64,000 bases of DNA, taken from positions 1-64,000 of the forward strand of contig NZ_BMSX01000024.1 in NCBI RefSeq assembly GCF_014649375.1, given 5' to 3'. The DNA comes from Streptomyces aurantiogriseus. GTDB lineage: Bacteria; Actinomycetota; Actinomycetes; Streptomycetales; Streptomycetaceae. The position numbers and the translations under genes are program-made. This document shows, piece after piece, positions 1-8,469 of this stretch; positions within the stretch are counted from its first letter, which is position 1, and each line of letters opens with the position of its first letter. The notes under the pieces were generated by a model, which was not told the origin of the DNA, did not search any database, and saw nothing but the letters and a program-made list of their open reading frames with translations.

Positions 1-55
1 TGCCCCACCTGCCACCGCGACATACCCACCCCAATGCGAACCTGACCAAGCCCTA

Positions 56-79
56 CTAGGACCTGTCCGGCCGATCATG
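56..79 (+). repeat. Left terminal inverted repeat of the IS5-type element
   Basis: 24-bp repeat starting CTAGGACCTGTCCGG. It matches the reverse complement of 2405-2428 at 23 of 24 positions. The short motif ACCTGTCCGGCC recurs at about 140-151, just inside the element. Confidence 0.75.
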
Positions 80-164
80 TTCGGAGCCAGATGAAACCGG
101 GGCGGCCTCGGGCAGGACTGGCAACGGCGACTTCAGTACCTGTCCGGCCCCGATTTGCGGCGGG

Positions 165-602
165 TCACCAGCACGACTGCGGGTCTTGTACGTGCTCTGG
201 CGAGTGCCGGTCCTCTCCCCTGCCCAGGCCGGTCCGGACCAGGAAGCCGGGGTCCACTTCCCTTGTCGGGGCAGCGATGTGCACCCGCTGGGTGCCGGGG
301 ATGCCCACCTCGACGAGGACTCCGCCGCGGAACATCCACAGACCGAACAGGTCGTCGTCCTCGTCGTGCAGCATGACCTGCACGCAGGCGGGCTCGTTCC
401 ACGGCAGGGACTCCAGGTCCTTGAGGACGCCGCGGCGCCGGTCCCATCGCTCGAACTCGATGTACCAGCCCCCTACAAACCAGGGGATCTGGATGAAGCA
501 GCCGTGCCAGGTGCGGGCCTCGTCCGGCCGCGTCAGCGGCTCCATCACCTCGTCCTCGTATCGTGCCAACACGATGACCTGCGCCATTCTGCTCATGCCC
601 AC
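165..602 (-). CDS. Hypothetical protein, passenger gene in the IS element
   Basis: About 145 residues, unrecognised. It is soluble and acidic in the middle (EDDDLFGLW), with several tryptophans and no signal peptide or membrane segment. The GTG at 602 gives the longest form; ATG codons at 596 and 587 are alternatives and no strong ribosome site decides between them. It lies between the left terminal repeat and the transposase, on the same strand as the transposase. Codon third positions are GC-rich, as expected for a real Streptomyces gene. No function is claimed. Confidence 0.5.
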   Translation of the reverse strand: MGMSRMAQVIVLARYEDEVMEPLTRPDEARTWHGCFIQIPWFVGGWYIEFERWDRRRGVLKDLESLPWNEPACVQVMLHDEDDDLFGLWMFRGGVLVEVGIPGTQRVHIAAPTREVDPGFLVRTGLGRGEDRHSPEHVQDPQSCW

Positions 603-703
603 ATGTCACACCGTGCCGGGTAGCGAGGGCAATCGGGTTGGGCCCCGGAGCCGTCGGGTTCCTTCCGTACGCGGAGTTCGCCGCCCACGACTGGCCCGAG
701 AGG

Positions 704-722
704 TCACGTTCGGAGCCAGATG
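704..722. repeat. Internal direct repeat of the IS end (copy of 75-93)
   Basis: The transposase stop region (TCACG followed by TTCGGAGCCAGATG) repeats positions 75-93 with one mismatch. In the left copy the sequence continues straight into the terminal repeat; here it runs into foreign DNA. The 610 bp between the copies, holding a hypothetical gene, therefore look inserted between the transposase and its own terminal repeat. Confidence 0.6.
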
Positions 723-1641
723 GTGAGGGCTGCGGCGGTCGCGGTACCGAGGTAGACGTAACGGCGTTTGTCGTAGCGGGTGGCGACGGCTCGGTGCTGC
801 TTGAGCCGGTTGATAGCCCTTTCGACGTTATTGCGTTTCTTGTACCGGTCCTCGTCGAAGCCGGGTGGTCGTCCGCCGCGGGAGCCTTTGCGGAGCCGGG
901 CGGCCTGGCTGTCGGTCTTCTCCGGGATCGTGTGCCGGATGCCCCGGCACCGCAGGTACTCGCGGCAGGGGCCGTTGCTGTAGGCCTTGTCGGCCACGAC
1001 GCTGTCCGGCGTCTTGCGTGGTCTGCCCGGGCCGGACTTCGGGACGCGGATCTTCTCCAGCACTGGCTTGAACTGGGTGCAGTCCGCCCGCTGGCCTGGG
1101 GTGACGATCAAGGAGAGCGGGCGGCAGCGGCCGTCCGCGCTCAGGTGAAGCTTGGTGGTGAACCCGCCGCGCGAGCGACCCAGGCCCTCACTTCCCGCAC
1201 CACCTCCACCAGGCGGGCGTGCAGGCTCTGCCACGCGGTTTCGTCCTGGTGTTCTGGGACTTCGCCCCCCTTTGAGGCGGGTGCCGACGGCGGGTCGGTG
1301 CGGGCGCCGGCCGCGTGCTGATGCGCCCGCACGATGGTGGAGTCCACCGAGACATTCCAGTCGATCTCACCTGCCGCGTCGGCCTCGGCCTGGACCTGCT
1401 GAAGCAGCCGTCCCCATGTTCCGTCAGCCGACCACAGCCGGTGGCGTTCATAGACCGTCTTCCACGGCCCGAACCGTTCGGGCAGGTCACGCCACTGCAC
1501 CCCGGTCCGCACCCGGTGAAGAATCCCGTTGACCACCTGCCGGTGATCACGCCACCGGCCGCAACGCCCGTTACTGACTGGCAGGAACGGCCGCAGACGT
1601 TCCCACTCTGCATCACTCAGTTCACCCCGCCCCATGTCCAC
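704..1641 (-). CDS. IS5-family DDE transposase in two overlapping frames
   Basis: The first frame (1641 down to 1141) holds the N-terminal DUF4096-type domain (starting MDMGRGELSDAEWERLRPF) and the first catalytic Asp in SVDSTIVRAHQHAAGA. The second frame (1234 down to 704) carries the second Asp in VVADKAYSN and the Glu in the RNNVERAINRLKQHR segment, ending LTIWLRT. The frames overlap across 1141-1234, typical of IS427-group transposases made by programmed frameshifting. The DDE residues and C-terminal part look intact, so the enzyme may still work if the frameshift occurs. The gene is unusual in being separated from both terminal repeats. Confidence 0.85.
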
Positions 1642-1704
1642 CTGAAACGATGCGTGGCCGGAGCAGTCACGTATCGACCTGGAGTGGCTCAGCCGATCAA
1701 GGGA

Positions 1705-2322
1705 TCACTCCTGAGGCGGGCCGATGACCAACTGACCGATCTGCTCTGCCAGCCAGGCAGCGTGCCGTTCCTCGGACCCGTCGCGATTCCTACGGCGTAC
1801 ATGGACGAGCACAGTGTGGTCGTCGGAGCGCTGGTCGAGGCCTTGGGTTCGGCAGTTGAACAGCAAAGAGACCCGGGCATTGTTGGCTTCGCCGTGGATG
1901 TCACGGTCCGGTACGTCGGGCCAGATCAAGCTGGACCACCAGATCTCGCCGATGTTCGGGCCCACCAAGGAAGCGAAGTCCTCCTCGACGCTGCCCACGG
2001 GCCGGTATTCCATCGACGCCCAGAGCGGCAGGTGCGAGGAGAGGAAGTCCCGATCGGCGGAAAGCTCGGGCGCGTGGACTCCGCCGTGCAAACCCGTAGG
2101 GTCGGAAGGATCTCGAGCCCAGTCCTCGACATCCTCTTTCCGGAACCAGGCATCCGGCAGCGCCTCGCGTATCCGCAACACTTCCGGGACGGTGCACAGC
2201 TCGACGTTCACTGACACCTCCGCGTACTGCCGGTCGCCCACTGCCACAAGCTGACGCGCCACGTGCAGCGCCAGTACCGGGTCGGTTGTACGGAAGATCG
2301 GGTACGCGATGGGGTTGGACAT
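1705..2322 (-). CDS. Hypothetical protein, second passenger gene in the IS element
   Basis: 205 residues starting MSNPIAYPIFRTTD, with no recognised domain, signal peptide or membrane segment. The middle is aromatic and acidic (IGEIWWSSLIWPDVPDRDI), and the composition suggests a soluble alpha/beta protein. It lies between the transposase start (1641) and the right terminal repeat (2405) on the same strand as the transposase, so it would move with the element. It is not an obvious antibiotic or metal resistance gene. Confidence is in the gene being real, not in any function. Confidence 0.6.
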   Translation of the reverse strand: MSNPIAYPIFRTTDPVLALHVARQLVAVGDRQYAEVSVNVELCTVPEVLRIREALPDAWFRKEDVEDWARDPSDPTGLHGGVHAPELSADRDFLSSHLPLWASMEYRPVGSVEEDFASLVGPNIGEIWWSSLIWPDVPDRDIHGEANNARVSLLFNCRTQGLDQRSDDHTVLVHVRRRNRDGSEERHAAWLAEQIGQLVIGPPQE

Positions 2323-2404
2323 GCGAGCACCTTGCCACAGCCGACAGCGGACGAAGATCCATTTCCTGGGGGGCCCAATCAGGATCGCTCTCGCCGAACT
2401 GTCA

Positions 2405-2428
2405 CATGATCGCCCGGACAGGTCCTAG
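2405..2428 (-). repeat. Right terminal inverted repeat of the IS5-type element
   Basis: 24-bp partner of the repeat at 56-79, one mismatch. The sequence just outside (2429 onward) is open in the reading frame of the gene annotated from 2452, so the element probably landed inside or just before that gene. Confidence 0.75.
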
Positions 2429-2451
2429 CTGATGGCTCTCAGACAGCATCG

Positions 2452-2871
2452 GTGATCGCCAGTTACTGCACTGACGCGTTGGCGGACCTCGTAGCAGGCA
2501 CAGGCGAGCTGTATGGGCAGCAGCGTTCAGCCCGGTTCTTCTTCGGCGCCGAGCCCCAAGAGCTTCGCTGGGTGCTCCGCACAACCGATGACGCGATCAA
2601 CGTGACCATCTACAAGTTCCCCGACCTCGCCGTAAGCCCCGACCTTCCGGACTCCGGCGGCACGGTGATGTGGCAGTCGACCCATCCGCGTCCCACGTTC
2701 GCTCATGCTGTTTTGGCTGCGGCCCACACTGTGCTCAAGGAGCACGACGAGGCCGGCTATCTCGCCAAGTGGGCAATGCATCCCTACCCCGTCGCACTGG
2801 TCCAAGACCTCCGCAGGCTACACATGCGCGACGACGTCTGCGATCTGCCAAACGACCTGTCGTGTCCGTAG
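2452..2871 (+). CDS. Hypothetical protein, probably 5'-truncated by the IS insertion
   Basis: 139 residues from a GTG only 24 bp beyond the IS right end. The frame stays open upstream into the terminal repeat, so the native start was probably lost or displaced. The protein reads like a compact alpha/beta domain of a hypothetical family seen in Streptomyces (FFFGAEPQELRWVLR; a C-terminal helix ending in CP). No membrane segments. Function unknown. Confidence 0.55.
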   Translation: MIASYCTDALADLVAGTGELYGQQRSARFFFGAEPQELRWVLRTTDDAINVTIYKFPDLAVSPDLPDSGGTVMWQSTHPRPTFAHAVLAAAHTVLKEHDEAGYLAKWAMHPYPVALVQDLRRLHMRDDVCDLPNDLSCP

Positions 2872-3097
2872 GGGTACGCGTGGCCGTCTCAGTTTCCGTC
2901 TCATTCAGCCCCGTTCACGGCCGTTCAGCGAGGACCGCACGCCGGGTTCGTCTCGCGGTCCAACCGCCCATGAACGCAGGTGAACGCCCTCGCACACAGC
3001 CCACCGCCCCACCGCCCCACCACCACCGTTGGAAGCGTGCGGGCCACTGCCGCCCGCCCGGCCCTGAGCACAACCAGTCGAAGGCTAGGTTGGGTGC

Positions 3098-3448
3098 GTG
3101 GATGAGGATGCGATCATCATCAGACTCACGCGCGATCAAGCGTTCGTGCTGTCGGACTGGCTCTACCGGGTCATGTTCCAGTCCGACGATCTTGAAGGGA
3201 TCGTGCACGACCGAGCGGTATGGTCGCCGATCTACTCGATCTCAGGAACGCTGGACACGACGCTGAGCGAGATCTTCATGCCCGACTACGGTCCGCGGCT
3301 CGAAGCGGCCAAGGAACGCCTCCGCGCAGACCTCTACGGCGAAACCGACGGTTCGACCGCGCCAGGCGAGGACACGACCGCTGCACCACAAGCCCACCAG
3401 ATCGAGCGGGGAACAACGGGGAACCACGGTAAAAGCGGCCACGGTTGA
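3098..3448 (+). CDS. Hypothetical protein
   Basis: 116 residues from a GTG start. The first about 80 residues form a likely folded unit (RLTRDQAFVLSDWLYRVM, then a segment predicted helical ending RLRADLYGE); the last 30 are polar and probably disordered. It resembles short conserved Streptomyces proteins of unknown role. It stands alone, with non-coding DNA on both sides. Confidence 0.6.
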   Translation: MDEDAIIIRLTRDQAFVLSDWLYRVMFQSDDLEGIVHDRAVWSPIYSISGTLDTTLSEIFMPDYGPRLEAAKERLRADLYGETDGSTAPGEDTTAAPQAHQIERGTTGNHGKSGHG

Positions 3449-3870
3449 TGAAGCCTCGTCCTGGACATCCACCCAGCTCAGTGCCCAAACGGGCTCCGAA
3501 TGACCGCAGCTTCCCAAGCTGAGAGTTCTGGACCGCCGAATAGCACCGGTGACGTTTGTCGTCGGTGACTGGCGGGGCGCAGGGGCCGGGGGAGCCCTTC
3601 AGCGCAATCTGGTGGTCGGCGCACGGCCGCAGCCGCACCCCGAGCCGCAGACGCACGCGCGGATCTGCACGGGCCCGGCGTTACCGCCGGGGACTTCAGT
3701 GCGTCTTCTCCACCTCCACGCTGGTTGACGTCCGCACCTCTAACGACTCCCGCCGCTTCTGACCGCAAACGCGCTGAGGGAAAAGGCCATACCGCCTCCT
3801 GCGCGACCAGCGCAGCGTTGCCCCGGACCCGCCCCGGCCACACACCCGGCCTGATGCCTGACACGCGGCA
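3449..3870. other. Intergenic region without a supported gene
   Basis: 422 bp between a hypothetical gene and the convergent acyltransferase gene. Short open frames exist on both strands, but none has a ribosome site or recognisable product. No terminator with a U-tract was seen. Confidence 0.4.
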
Positions 3871-5220
3871 TCAGGAAGCAGCCTCCTCCAAGGCCCCCTC
3901 GCCCCGAAGGCCCGTCCGGCCCTTCCCGGCCGCTCGCCCAGCCGTCCCCCACCGGCAGGCCACGAGCACCGTGCCCACCCCCAGCGCCACCGCCGGCCAC
4001 ACCGGGAACCGCCCCCCGTGCGCGAACCCGTGCCCGGCGAAGTACGTCAACGCCCAGACACTCAGGCCGAGTCCGGCCCACAGCGGCCAGGTCGGCCCCA
4101 GGCCTGAGGCGTCCGGCCGGGCCCCGAGGTCCAGTGCGGCCAACCTCCGCTCAAGCGGCCACAGCACCCGTACGACCCCCACCAGGACGACCCCGAGCAC
4201 CAGCAGCCACGGCACCCGCCACCCCCACCAGGCCGCCGACCCGAACGCGGGCTGTGGGGCAAGGCCGGTCAGATAGAAGGCGGCGGCGATCACCAGCACC
4301 GGCAGCATGTGCCACAGGTACAGGGTCATGCTGGCGGCCCCTGTCACCCGCACCGCATGCCACACCCGCTCCTGCTCCAGCACCCTCCGCGCTGCGGGTG
4401 CGACGAGCAGACACAGCCCGACCTGGGCCACCCCCCACGCCAGCATGGCGGCCGACGGCGGGTTGGTGTTGCTGGGATCCTGACCGGTCACCAGGATCAG
4501 GCTGACCGGGAAGGGGCCGAGCCCAACGAGCGCGGCGAAGCCCACCCCACCCCCCAGGGCCAGACCGACCGGCACCGGCCGACTCCCGCCCAGCAGTCCG
4601 TCCCGCCAGCAGAAGCCGAGCTGATAGACCACGCCCCACACGAGCACGTAGTTGAGCGCGCCGACGTACGGCACGTCCATCGCCACGTCCAGGACGCCGA
4701 TGAGGAGAGCGACGGCGCCCATCCCTGCCGGAACACGCGCTCCCCACCGCCGATGCAGCGCGTGCATCCCCGGCGTCAGTGCGCTGAGCAGCAGGTAGAC
4801 GGGCAGGAACCAGAACTGCATGGCCATGGCCCACCCCACCAGCGCCAGCGTGAACGGATCCACGCCGACCACCGAGCACACCCCGACGGCCACGAGGACA
4901 AGCCCGCTGTAGACACCGGCCGGCAGCAGCAGCCGTACCGCCCGCTGCCCCACCCACCCGGCGGCCGTCCCGCCCGCGGCCCGCGCCCGCGTCCAGGACC
5001 CGCCCGCCGCATATCCCCCGGCGAGGAAGAACAGCGGCATGACCTGGAACCCCATCGTCAGCCACTGCGTCCAAGGCACGGTCGCCAACAGCTCAGGCGC
5101 GCTGATCTCCCCGTCCGGATCCCGCACCAGCCCCGTGATCAGCCAGTGCCCCAGCACGACGAGCAGGATCGCCCACGCCCGTAAGAAGTCGACATACCGG
5201 TCCCGTCCCATGACCGGCAT
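3871..5220 (-). CDS. Acyltransferase-3 family integral membrane protein
   Basis: 449 residues with about ten membrane segments. The N-terminus (RDRYVDFLRAWAILLVVLGH) has the Asp/Arg and conserved His typical of the Acyl_transf_3 family, followed by the family's FFLAGGY segment. Family members transfer acetyl or other acyl groups to sugars, antibiotics or envelope polymers; the substrate here cannot be told. Two start codons are possible (5220 and 5211); a GGAAG stretch is better spaced for 5211. The C-terminal about 60 residues add two more hydrophobic segments and a basic tail. It is monocistronic. Confidence 0.85.
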   Translation of the reverse strand: MPVMGRDRYVDFLRAWAILLVVLGHWLITGLVRDPDGEISAPELLATVPWTQWLTMGFQVMPLFFLAGGYAAGGSWTRARAAGGTAAGWVGQRAVRLLLPAGVYSGLVLVAVGVCSVVGVDPFTLALVGWAMAMQFWFLPVYLLLSALTPGMHALHRRWGARVPAGMGAVALLIGVLDVAMDVPYVGALNYVLVWGVVYQLGFCWRDGLLGGSRPVPVGLALGGGVGFAALVGLGPFPVSLILVTGQDPSNTNPPSAAMLAWGVAQVGLCLLVAPAARRVLEQERVWHAVRVTGAASMTLYLWHMLPVLVIAAAFYLTGLAPQPAFGSAAWWGWRVPWLLVLGVVLVGVVRVLWPLERRLAALDLGARPDASGLGPTWPLWAGLGLSVWALTYFAGHGFAHGGRFPVWPAVALGVGTVLVACRWGTAGRAAGKGRTGLRGEGALEEAAS

Positions 5221-5424
5221 GCTTCCGCACCCCCAACTGCCTTACTCCGGAAAGCCCTTGTCGCAACCAAGCCGTGCCCGAGCCGACATCACCCTGGTTC
5301 CGAGAGCGCACGGCGGTCCACCCCCGGGTGGAGATTTCCCACTTCTCATCACGCAGCGTGTTCGGGCGGTTCTACTCTGTATCCGGCGTGGGGATCCTTC
5401 GGACGGAGAGTGCGGGGTCGCGGA

Positions 5425-5829
5425 ATGACGGTGCCCGAGCAGGTGGAAGGTGCCGAGGCCGAGGAGGCGTACGACGAGGTCGATCAGTTGAACGACCTGA
5501 ACCGGGCGGTCGGTAAACAGCTGAGACTGCTCAGGGAGCGGGCCGCACTCATGCAGCGGGACGTGGGGGACCGGCTCGGCTACGGCCCGGATCTGATCTC
5601 CGCGCTGGAGAGGGGCGTACAGCAGCTACAGCGGCGCCGAGGGCGGTGAATGCCTCGAAGCCGCCTGGTTCAGGAGCAGCTACAGCGGCAACGAGGGCGG
5701 CGCGTGCCTGGAAGCCGCCACCACGCCCAGCACCTCCACATCCGCGACTCCAAGGCCCCCGCCCGCGCACAACTCGCCTTCTCTGCGCCCGAGTGGGCCG
5801 CGTTCGTGAGGTACGCGGCCCGGAGCTGA
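5425..5829 (+). pseudogene. Remnant of an XRE helix-turn-helix gene fused to DUF397 gene fragments
   Basis: The first 60 codons encode the N-terminus of a Streptomyces XRE regulator (DLNRAVGKQLRLLRERA, then GDRLGYGPDLISALERG). At about 5605 this joins, out of frame, to two successive copies of the DUF397 core: SSYSGAEGGECLEAA, then SSYSGNEGGACLEAA. Another frame change near 5725 precedes the usual DUF397 ending (HIRDSK, then EWAAFVRYA and a stop at about 5829). XRE and DUF397 genes normally sit side by side, so an internal deletion plus frameshifts destroyed a regulator/DUF397 pair. Confidence 0.7.
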
Positions 5830-5935
5830 CCGCTCAGGTCAGGTCTTCGTGTCGGTCGGGTGCGGACCCAGGCAACCGGCATACACGAGGCGGGCCTTGA
5901 GGCCGTCGTCGTAGAAGCAGGGACTGCCCAAAGCA

Positions 5936-6757
5936 TCAGGGCTGGTCGGATTCTTGGGTCCGACCGCCGCCCAGGACGGTGTCGATCAGGGCCTCTGCCG
6001 CGCCGGGATCACCGGCGAGCCGCCCGGCCTCGCGGAGCTGCTCCTCGTTCAGGGCACCGGCCTTCACCAGCTGGATCGCCTCGTGGATGCCGTCCCCGTC
6101 GCCGTGCGCGAGCAGGACGAAGAACCAGCGAACCGCCTGCACCGGGTCGGGGATGGTGCCGAAGCCGTCGCGGTACCAGCAGGCTGCGGCATTGATCGCC
6201 CCTGTATGTCCGCGCTCGGCCGCCCAGACGTACCAGTGCAGCGCCTCCTCGTCCCGGTCCAGCGCCGAGAGCCGGTCGGCGAGCACGGCACCCGCAACGA
6301 CGATCCCCTCCCGCGCGGCAACCTCGAACAGCCGCAGGGACTCGTCGGGGTCATCGACCAGCTGGGCGAGGTTGAAGCTGCCGTAGGCGTCTCCGCCTTC
6401 GGCGGCCGCCCGGAACAGCTCGGCGGCTCGCTCGCGGTCCTCGGCGACGCCGAGCCCCCTCACCAGCATGTGCCCGTAGGTGCGCTGTCCGGCGGCAAGC
6501 CCGGCCTCGGCCGCCGCGCGGGCGTAAGACACGGCCAGAGGCAGGGCCGACTCGTCGAAGTACTCCAGGTAGATCCCGGCGAGCAGCGCGGCGGCCTCCG
6601 CCGACCCGCCGTCCGCCAACGGTGCGAGCTCGACGGTCACTCGAGTCGCCAGTTCGGCGCCCTCCGCACTGCCCTCCATGGCGGCCCGGACGAAGGCGTG
6701 CCCCGCGGCCACCCAGTCCCCGGCCTCGGCGGCCCGTCGCCCCTCGTCCAGATGCAT
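5936..6757 (-). CDS. Sel1-like repeat (TPR-type) protein
   Basis: 273 residues made of Sel1-like helical repeats. Characteristic pieces are ARAAAEAGLAAGQRTYGHM, ELFRAAAEGGDAYGSFNLA, LFEVAAREGIVVAGAVLAD, and an AAERGHTGAINAAACWYRDG unit. There is no signal peptide or membrane segment, so it probably acts in the cytoplasm as a protein-interaction scaffold. It is transcribed away from the galactoside operon that starts at 6925. Confidence 0.75.
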   Translation of the reverse strand: MHLDEGRRAAEAGDWVAAGHAFVRAAMEGSAEGAELATRVTVELAPLADGGSAEAAALLAGIYLEYFDESALPLAVSYARAAAEAGLAAGQRTYGHMLVRGLGVAEDRERAAELFRAAAEGGDAYGSFNLAQLVDDPDESLRLFEVAAREGIVVAGAVLADRLSALDRDEEALHWYVWAAERGHTGAINAAACWYRDGFGTIPDPVQAVRWFFVLLAHGDGDGIHEAIQLVKAGALNEEQLREAGRLAGDPGAAEALIDTVLGGGRTQESDQP

Positions 6758-6846
6758 GCAGGGACTCTAGGCCATTGCCTGGCGTGCTGGAATCGCGGCG
6801 GTGGTGACAGCGCCCCCCTCCCTTGCGGGAGATCTTGACGGCATGA

Positions 6847-6862
6847 ATGTTACCGGTAACAT
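6847..6862. promoter_or_regulatory. LacI-type palindromic operator upstream of the MFS/GH35 operon
   Basis: A perfect 16-bp palindrome, ATGTTACCGGTAACAT, centred on CCGG as in many LacI/GalR operators. It lies 62 bp before the MFS start codon. The LacI regulator encoded downstream (12874-13944) is the natural candidate to bind it. Confidence 0.7.
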
Positions 6863-6924
6863 CAACCGGGTCGGAGCTAGTCACTGGCCCGCCCACACGC
6901 CGTGGGCCGTCCCCTGGAGTCCGC

Positions 6925-8127
6925 GTGACCGACCACTCGACAGCGCGTCGCGCCCCCACCACCCCGGCCACCCCCGCCACACCGACCACCCCCGCCTTCA
7001 CCCCCACCGCCGTAGCCGCCTCCTGCGTCGGCTTCGTCCTCATCGGCGCCCTCCAGGCCCTCTACGGCCCGGCGATCCCGGCCCTGCGCAAGGAGTTCGA
7101 CCTCTCACCCTCGGCCGCCGGACTCGCCCTGAGCGCCCACTTCATCGGCGGCGTGGCCGGTGTCCTCCTCTTCGACCGGCTGTACGGCCGCGCCGGCAAC
7201 CGCCGCATCCTCGGCGCCTCGTACCTCCTGATGGCGCTCGGCGCCGCGGGATTCGCGATGGCGCCCACCTGGCCGACGGCCCTGACCGCAGCCCTCCTCG
7301 CCGGCCTCGGCTTCGGCGGCATCGACTACGGCCTCAACCAACTCTTCGCCGTGGGCTTCGGCCACCGCTCCGCCGCCCTGCTGAACATCCTCAACGCCCA
7401 CTTCGGCATAGGCGCGATCCTCGGCCCCGCCCTCATCGGCGCGGTGGGCGCCGACCACTACCCGGCCCTCTTCCTGGCCTTCGCCCTGGTCAACCTGCCC
7501 CTCCTCCTCTGCCTGAAGGGCGTAAGAGACCGCACCCCCCACCCCAACGACCCCCAAACCACCGCCGGCCCGGACCCGCTGGCCCGCAGCCTCACCTCGG
7601 TCCTCGCGGTCTTCATCACCCTCTACGTCCTGCACGTGGGCATCGAGGCGGGCGTGGGCGGCTGGGAACCCACCCACCTGGAGACCGTCGGCTACGGAGC
7701 CGGCGCAGCAGCCACCGCCACCTCCGTCTACTGGCTGATGATGACGGTGGGCCGCTTCCTGGTGGCCCCCCTCGCCCTCCGCTTCTCGGCCCCGGCCATC
7801 ATCACCGTCTCCTGCACCGGGATGACCGCCTGCCTCCTCCTGGCCGCCGTACCGGACCTGGCCCCGTACGCCTACGCCGGCGTAGGCCTCTTCATCGCCC
7901 CGATCTTCCCCACCGGCCTGCCCTGGCTCCACCGGACAACCCCCCACGCCAGACGCGCCGGCGCGGTGGTCATAGCCGCCTCCATGGTGGGCGGCGTGGC
8001 CGCAGGCCCGGCCCTCGGCAAGGTCATCGAGTGGTCCGGCATCAGAGCCGTACCCCTCCTCCTGGCCGCCACCTCAGCAGCCTGCCTGGCAGCCACCCTG
8101 TGGCTGATCCGCACGACACGCCCGTAG
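6925..8127 (+). CDS. MFS transporter of the GH35 galactoside operon
   Basis: About 400 residues with 12 predicted membrane segments. After a Thr/Pro-rich cytoplasmic N-terminus, helices begin at FVLIGALQALYGPAIPALRK, followed by the MFS loop motif (FDRLYGRAGNRR). The GTG at 6925 is preferred because GGAG lies 5 bp upstream and because upstream starts would overlap the operator. As first gene of the operon, ahead of two GH35 enzymes and a LacI regulator, it probably imports a galactoside or oligosaccharide. Substrate and direction are inferred from context only. Confidence 0.85.
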   Translation: MTDHSTARRAPTTPATPATPTTPAFTPTAVAASCVGFVLIGALQALYGPAIPALRKEFDLSPSAAGLALSAHFIGGVAGVLLFDRLYGRAGNRRILGASYLLMALGAAGFAMAPTWPTALTAALLAGLGFGGIDYGLNQLFAVGFGHRSAALLNILNAHFGIGAILGPALIGAVGADHYPALFLAFALVNLPLLLCLKGVRDRTPHPNDPQTTAGPDPLARSLTSVLAVFITLYVLHVGIEAGVGGWEPTHLETVGYGAGAAATATSVYWLMMTVGRFLVAPLALRFSAPAIITVSCTGMTACLLLAAVPDLAPYAYAGVGLFIAPIFPTGLPWLHRTTPHARRAGAVVIAASMVGGVAAGPALGKVIEWSGIRAVPLLLAATSAACLAATLWLIRTTRP

Positions 8128-8174
8128 GCGCCCGGAGAACCCCGACGGACCCGCACCCGCCTGACGGCGGGAGT

Positions 8175-8289
8175 GGGTCGTGGCGGTGCGGCAGGAGCCC
8201 GTCGCGTAGCGCTGCACAGCCAACTCGGAGTGTGGCAGCAGGCAGCCGTACGCCCAACACGTGACGGGCTCGCCGCACCGCCACGACCC
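8175..8289. repeat. Long inverted repeat between the MFS and beta-galactosidase genes
   Basis: The left arm 8175-8192 (GGGTCGTGGCGGTGCGGC) pairs perfectly with 8272-8289. After a two-base bulge the stem continues for 9 bp (8195-8203 with 8263-8271). It starts 47 bp after the MFS stop and could act as an intercistronic terminator or mRNA stabiliser. The first 15 arm bases can also pair with the two downstream 45-bp repeat copies. Confidence 0.7.
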
Positions 8290-8390
8290 CGACCCACCCA
8301 CCACCCGCAGGCGCAACCCGCACCGCCACGACCCCGACCCACCCACCACCCGCAGGCGCAACCCGCACCGCCACGACCCCGACCCACCCC
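8278..8390 (+). repeat. 45-bp tandem repeat, 2.5 copies
   Basis: Units start at 8278, 8323 and 8368 and are essentially identical; the third breaks off after about 22 bases. Each begins CCGCCACGACCCCGACCC. The array lies in the leader of the beta-galactosidase gene, after the inverted repeat. There are no unique spacers, so it is not a CRISPR array. Confidence 0.85.
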
Positions 8391-8469
8391 CCGGCACCGG
8401 GCGCACGCGAAGCGCACCCGCAGCCGCACGCGAAACCCCGACGCCACCCACCTCGAAGAAGGGACCCCC

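Larger units (their letters stand above)
56..2428. mobile_element. IS5-family (IS427-like) insertion element carrying two passenger genes
   Basis: The element is bounded by 24-bp inverted repeats (56-79 and 2405-2428) that differ at one base and begin CTAGGACCTGTCCGG. The outer CTAG at each end fits a CTAG-type target as used by the IS427 group. Inside lies a two-frame DDE transposase (704-1641, minus strand). It is not adjacent to either repeat: a hypothetical gene (165-602) separates it from the left repeat and another (1705-2322) from the right one, all on the minus strand. A bare IS427-type element is about 0.9-1 kb, so 2.37 kb is too long. It may be a transporter IS, or a product of recombination between related copies. 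Confidence 0.65.

Noticed and set aside
1..45. Possible 3' end of a gene reading CPTCHRDIPTPMRT then stop
   Set aside because: Only 14 codons are visible; a CxxC pair alone is not enough.
3505..3545. tRNA-like fragment (CTTCCCAAGCTGAG)
   Set aside because: No acceptor or T-arm can be folded around it.
8278..8390. CRISPR array
   Set aside because: The units are contiguous with no unique spacers; a simple tandem repeat.
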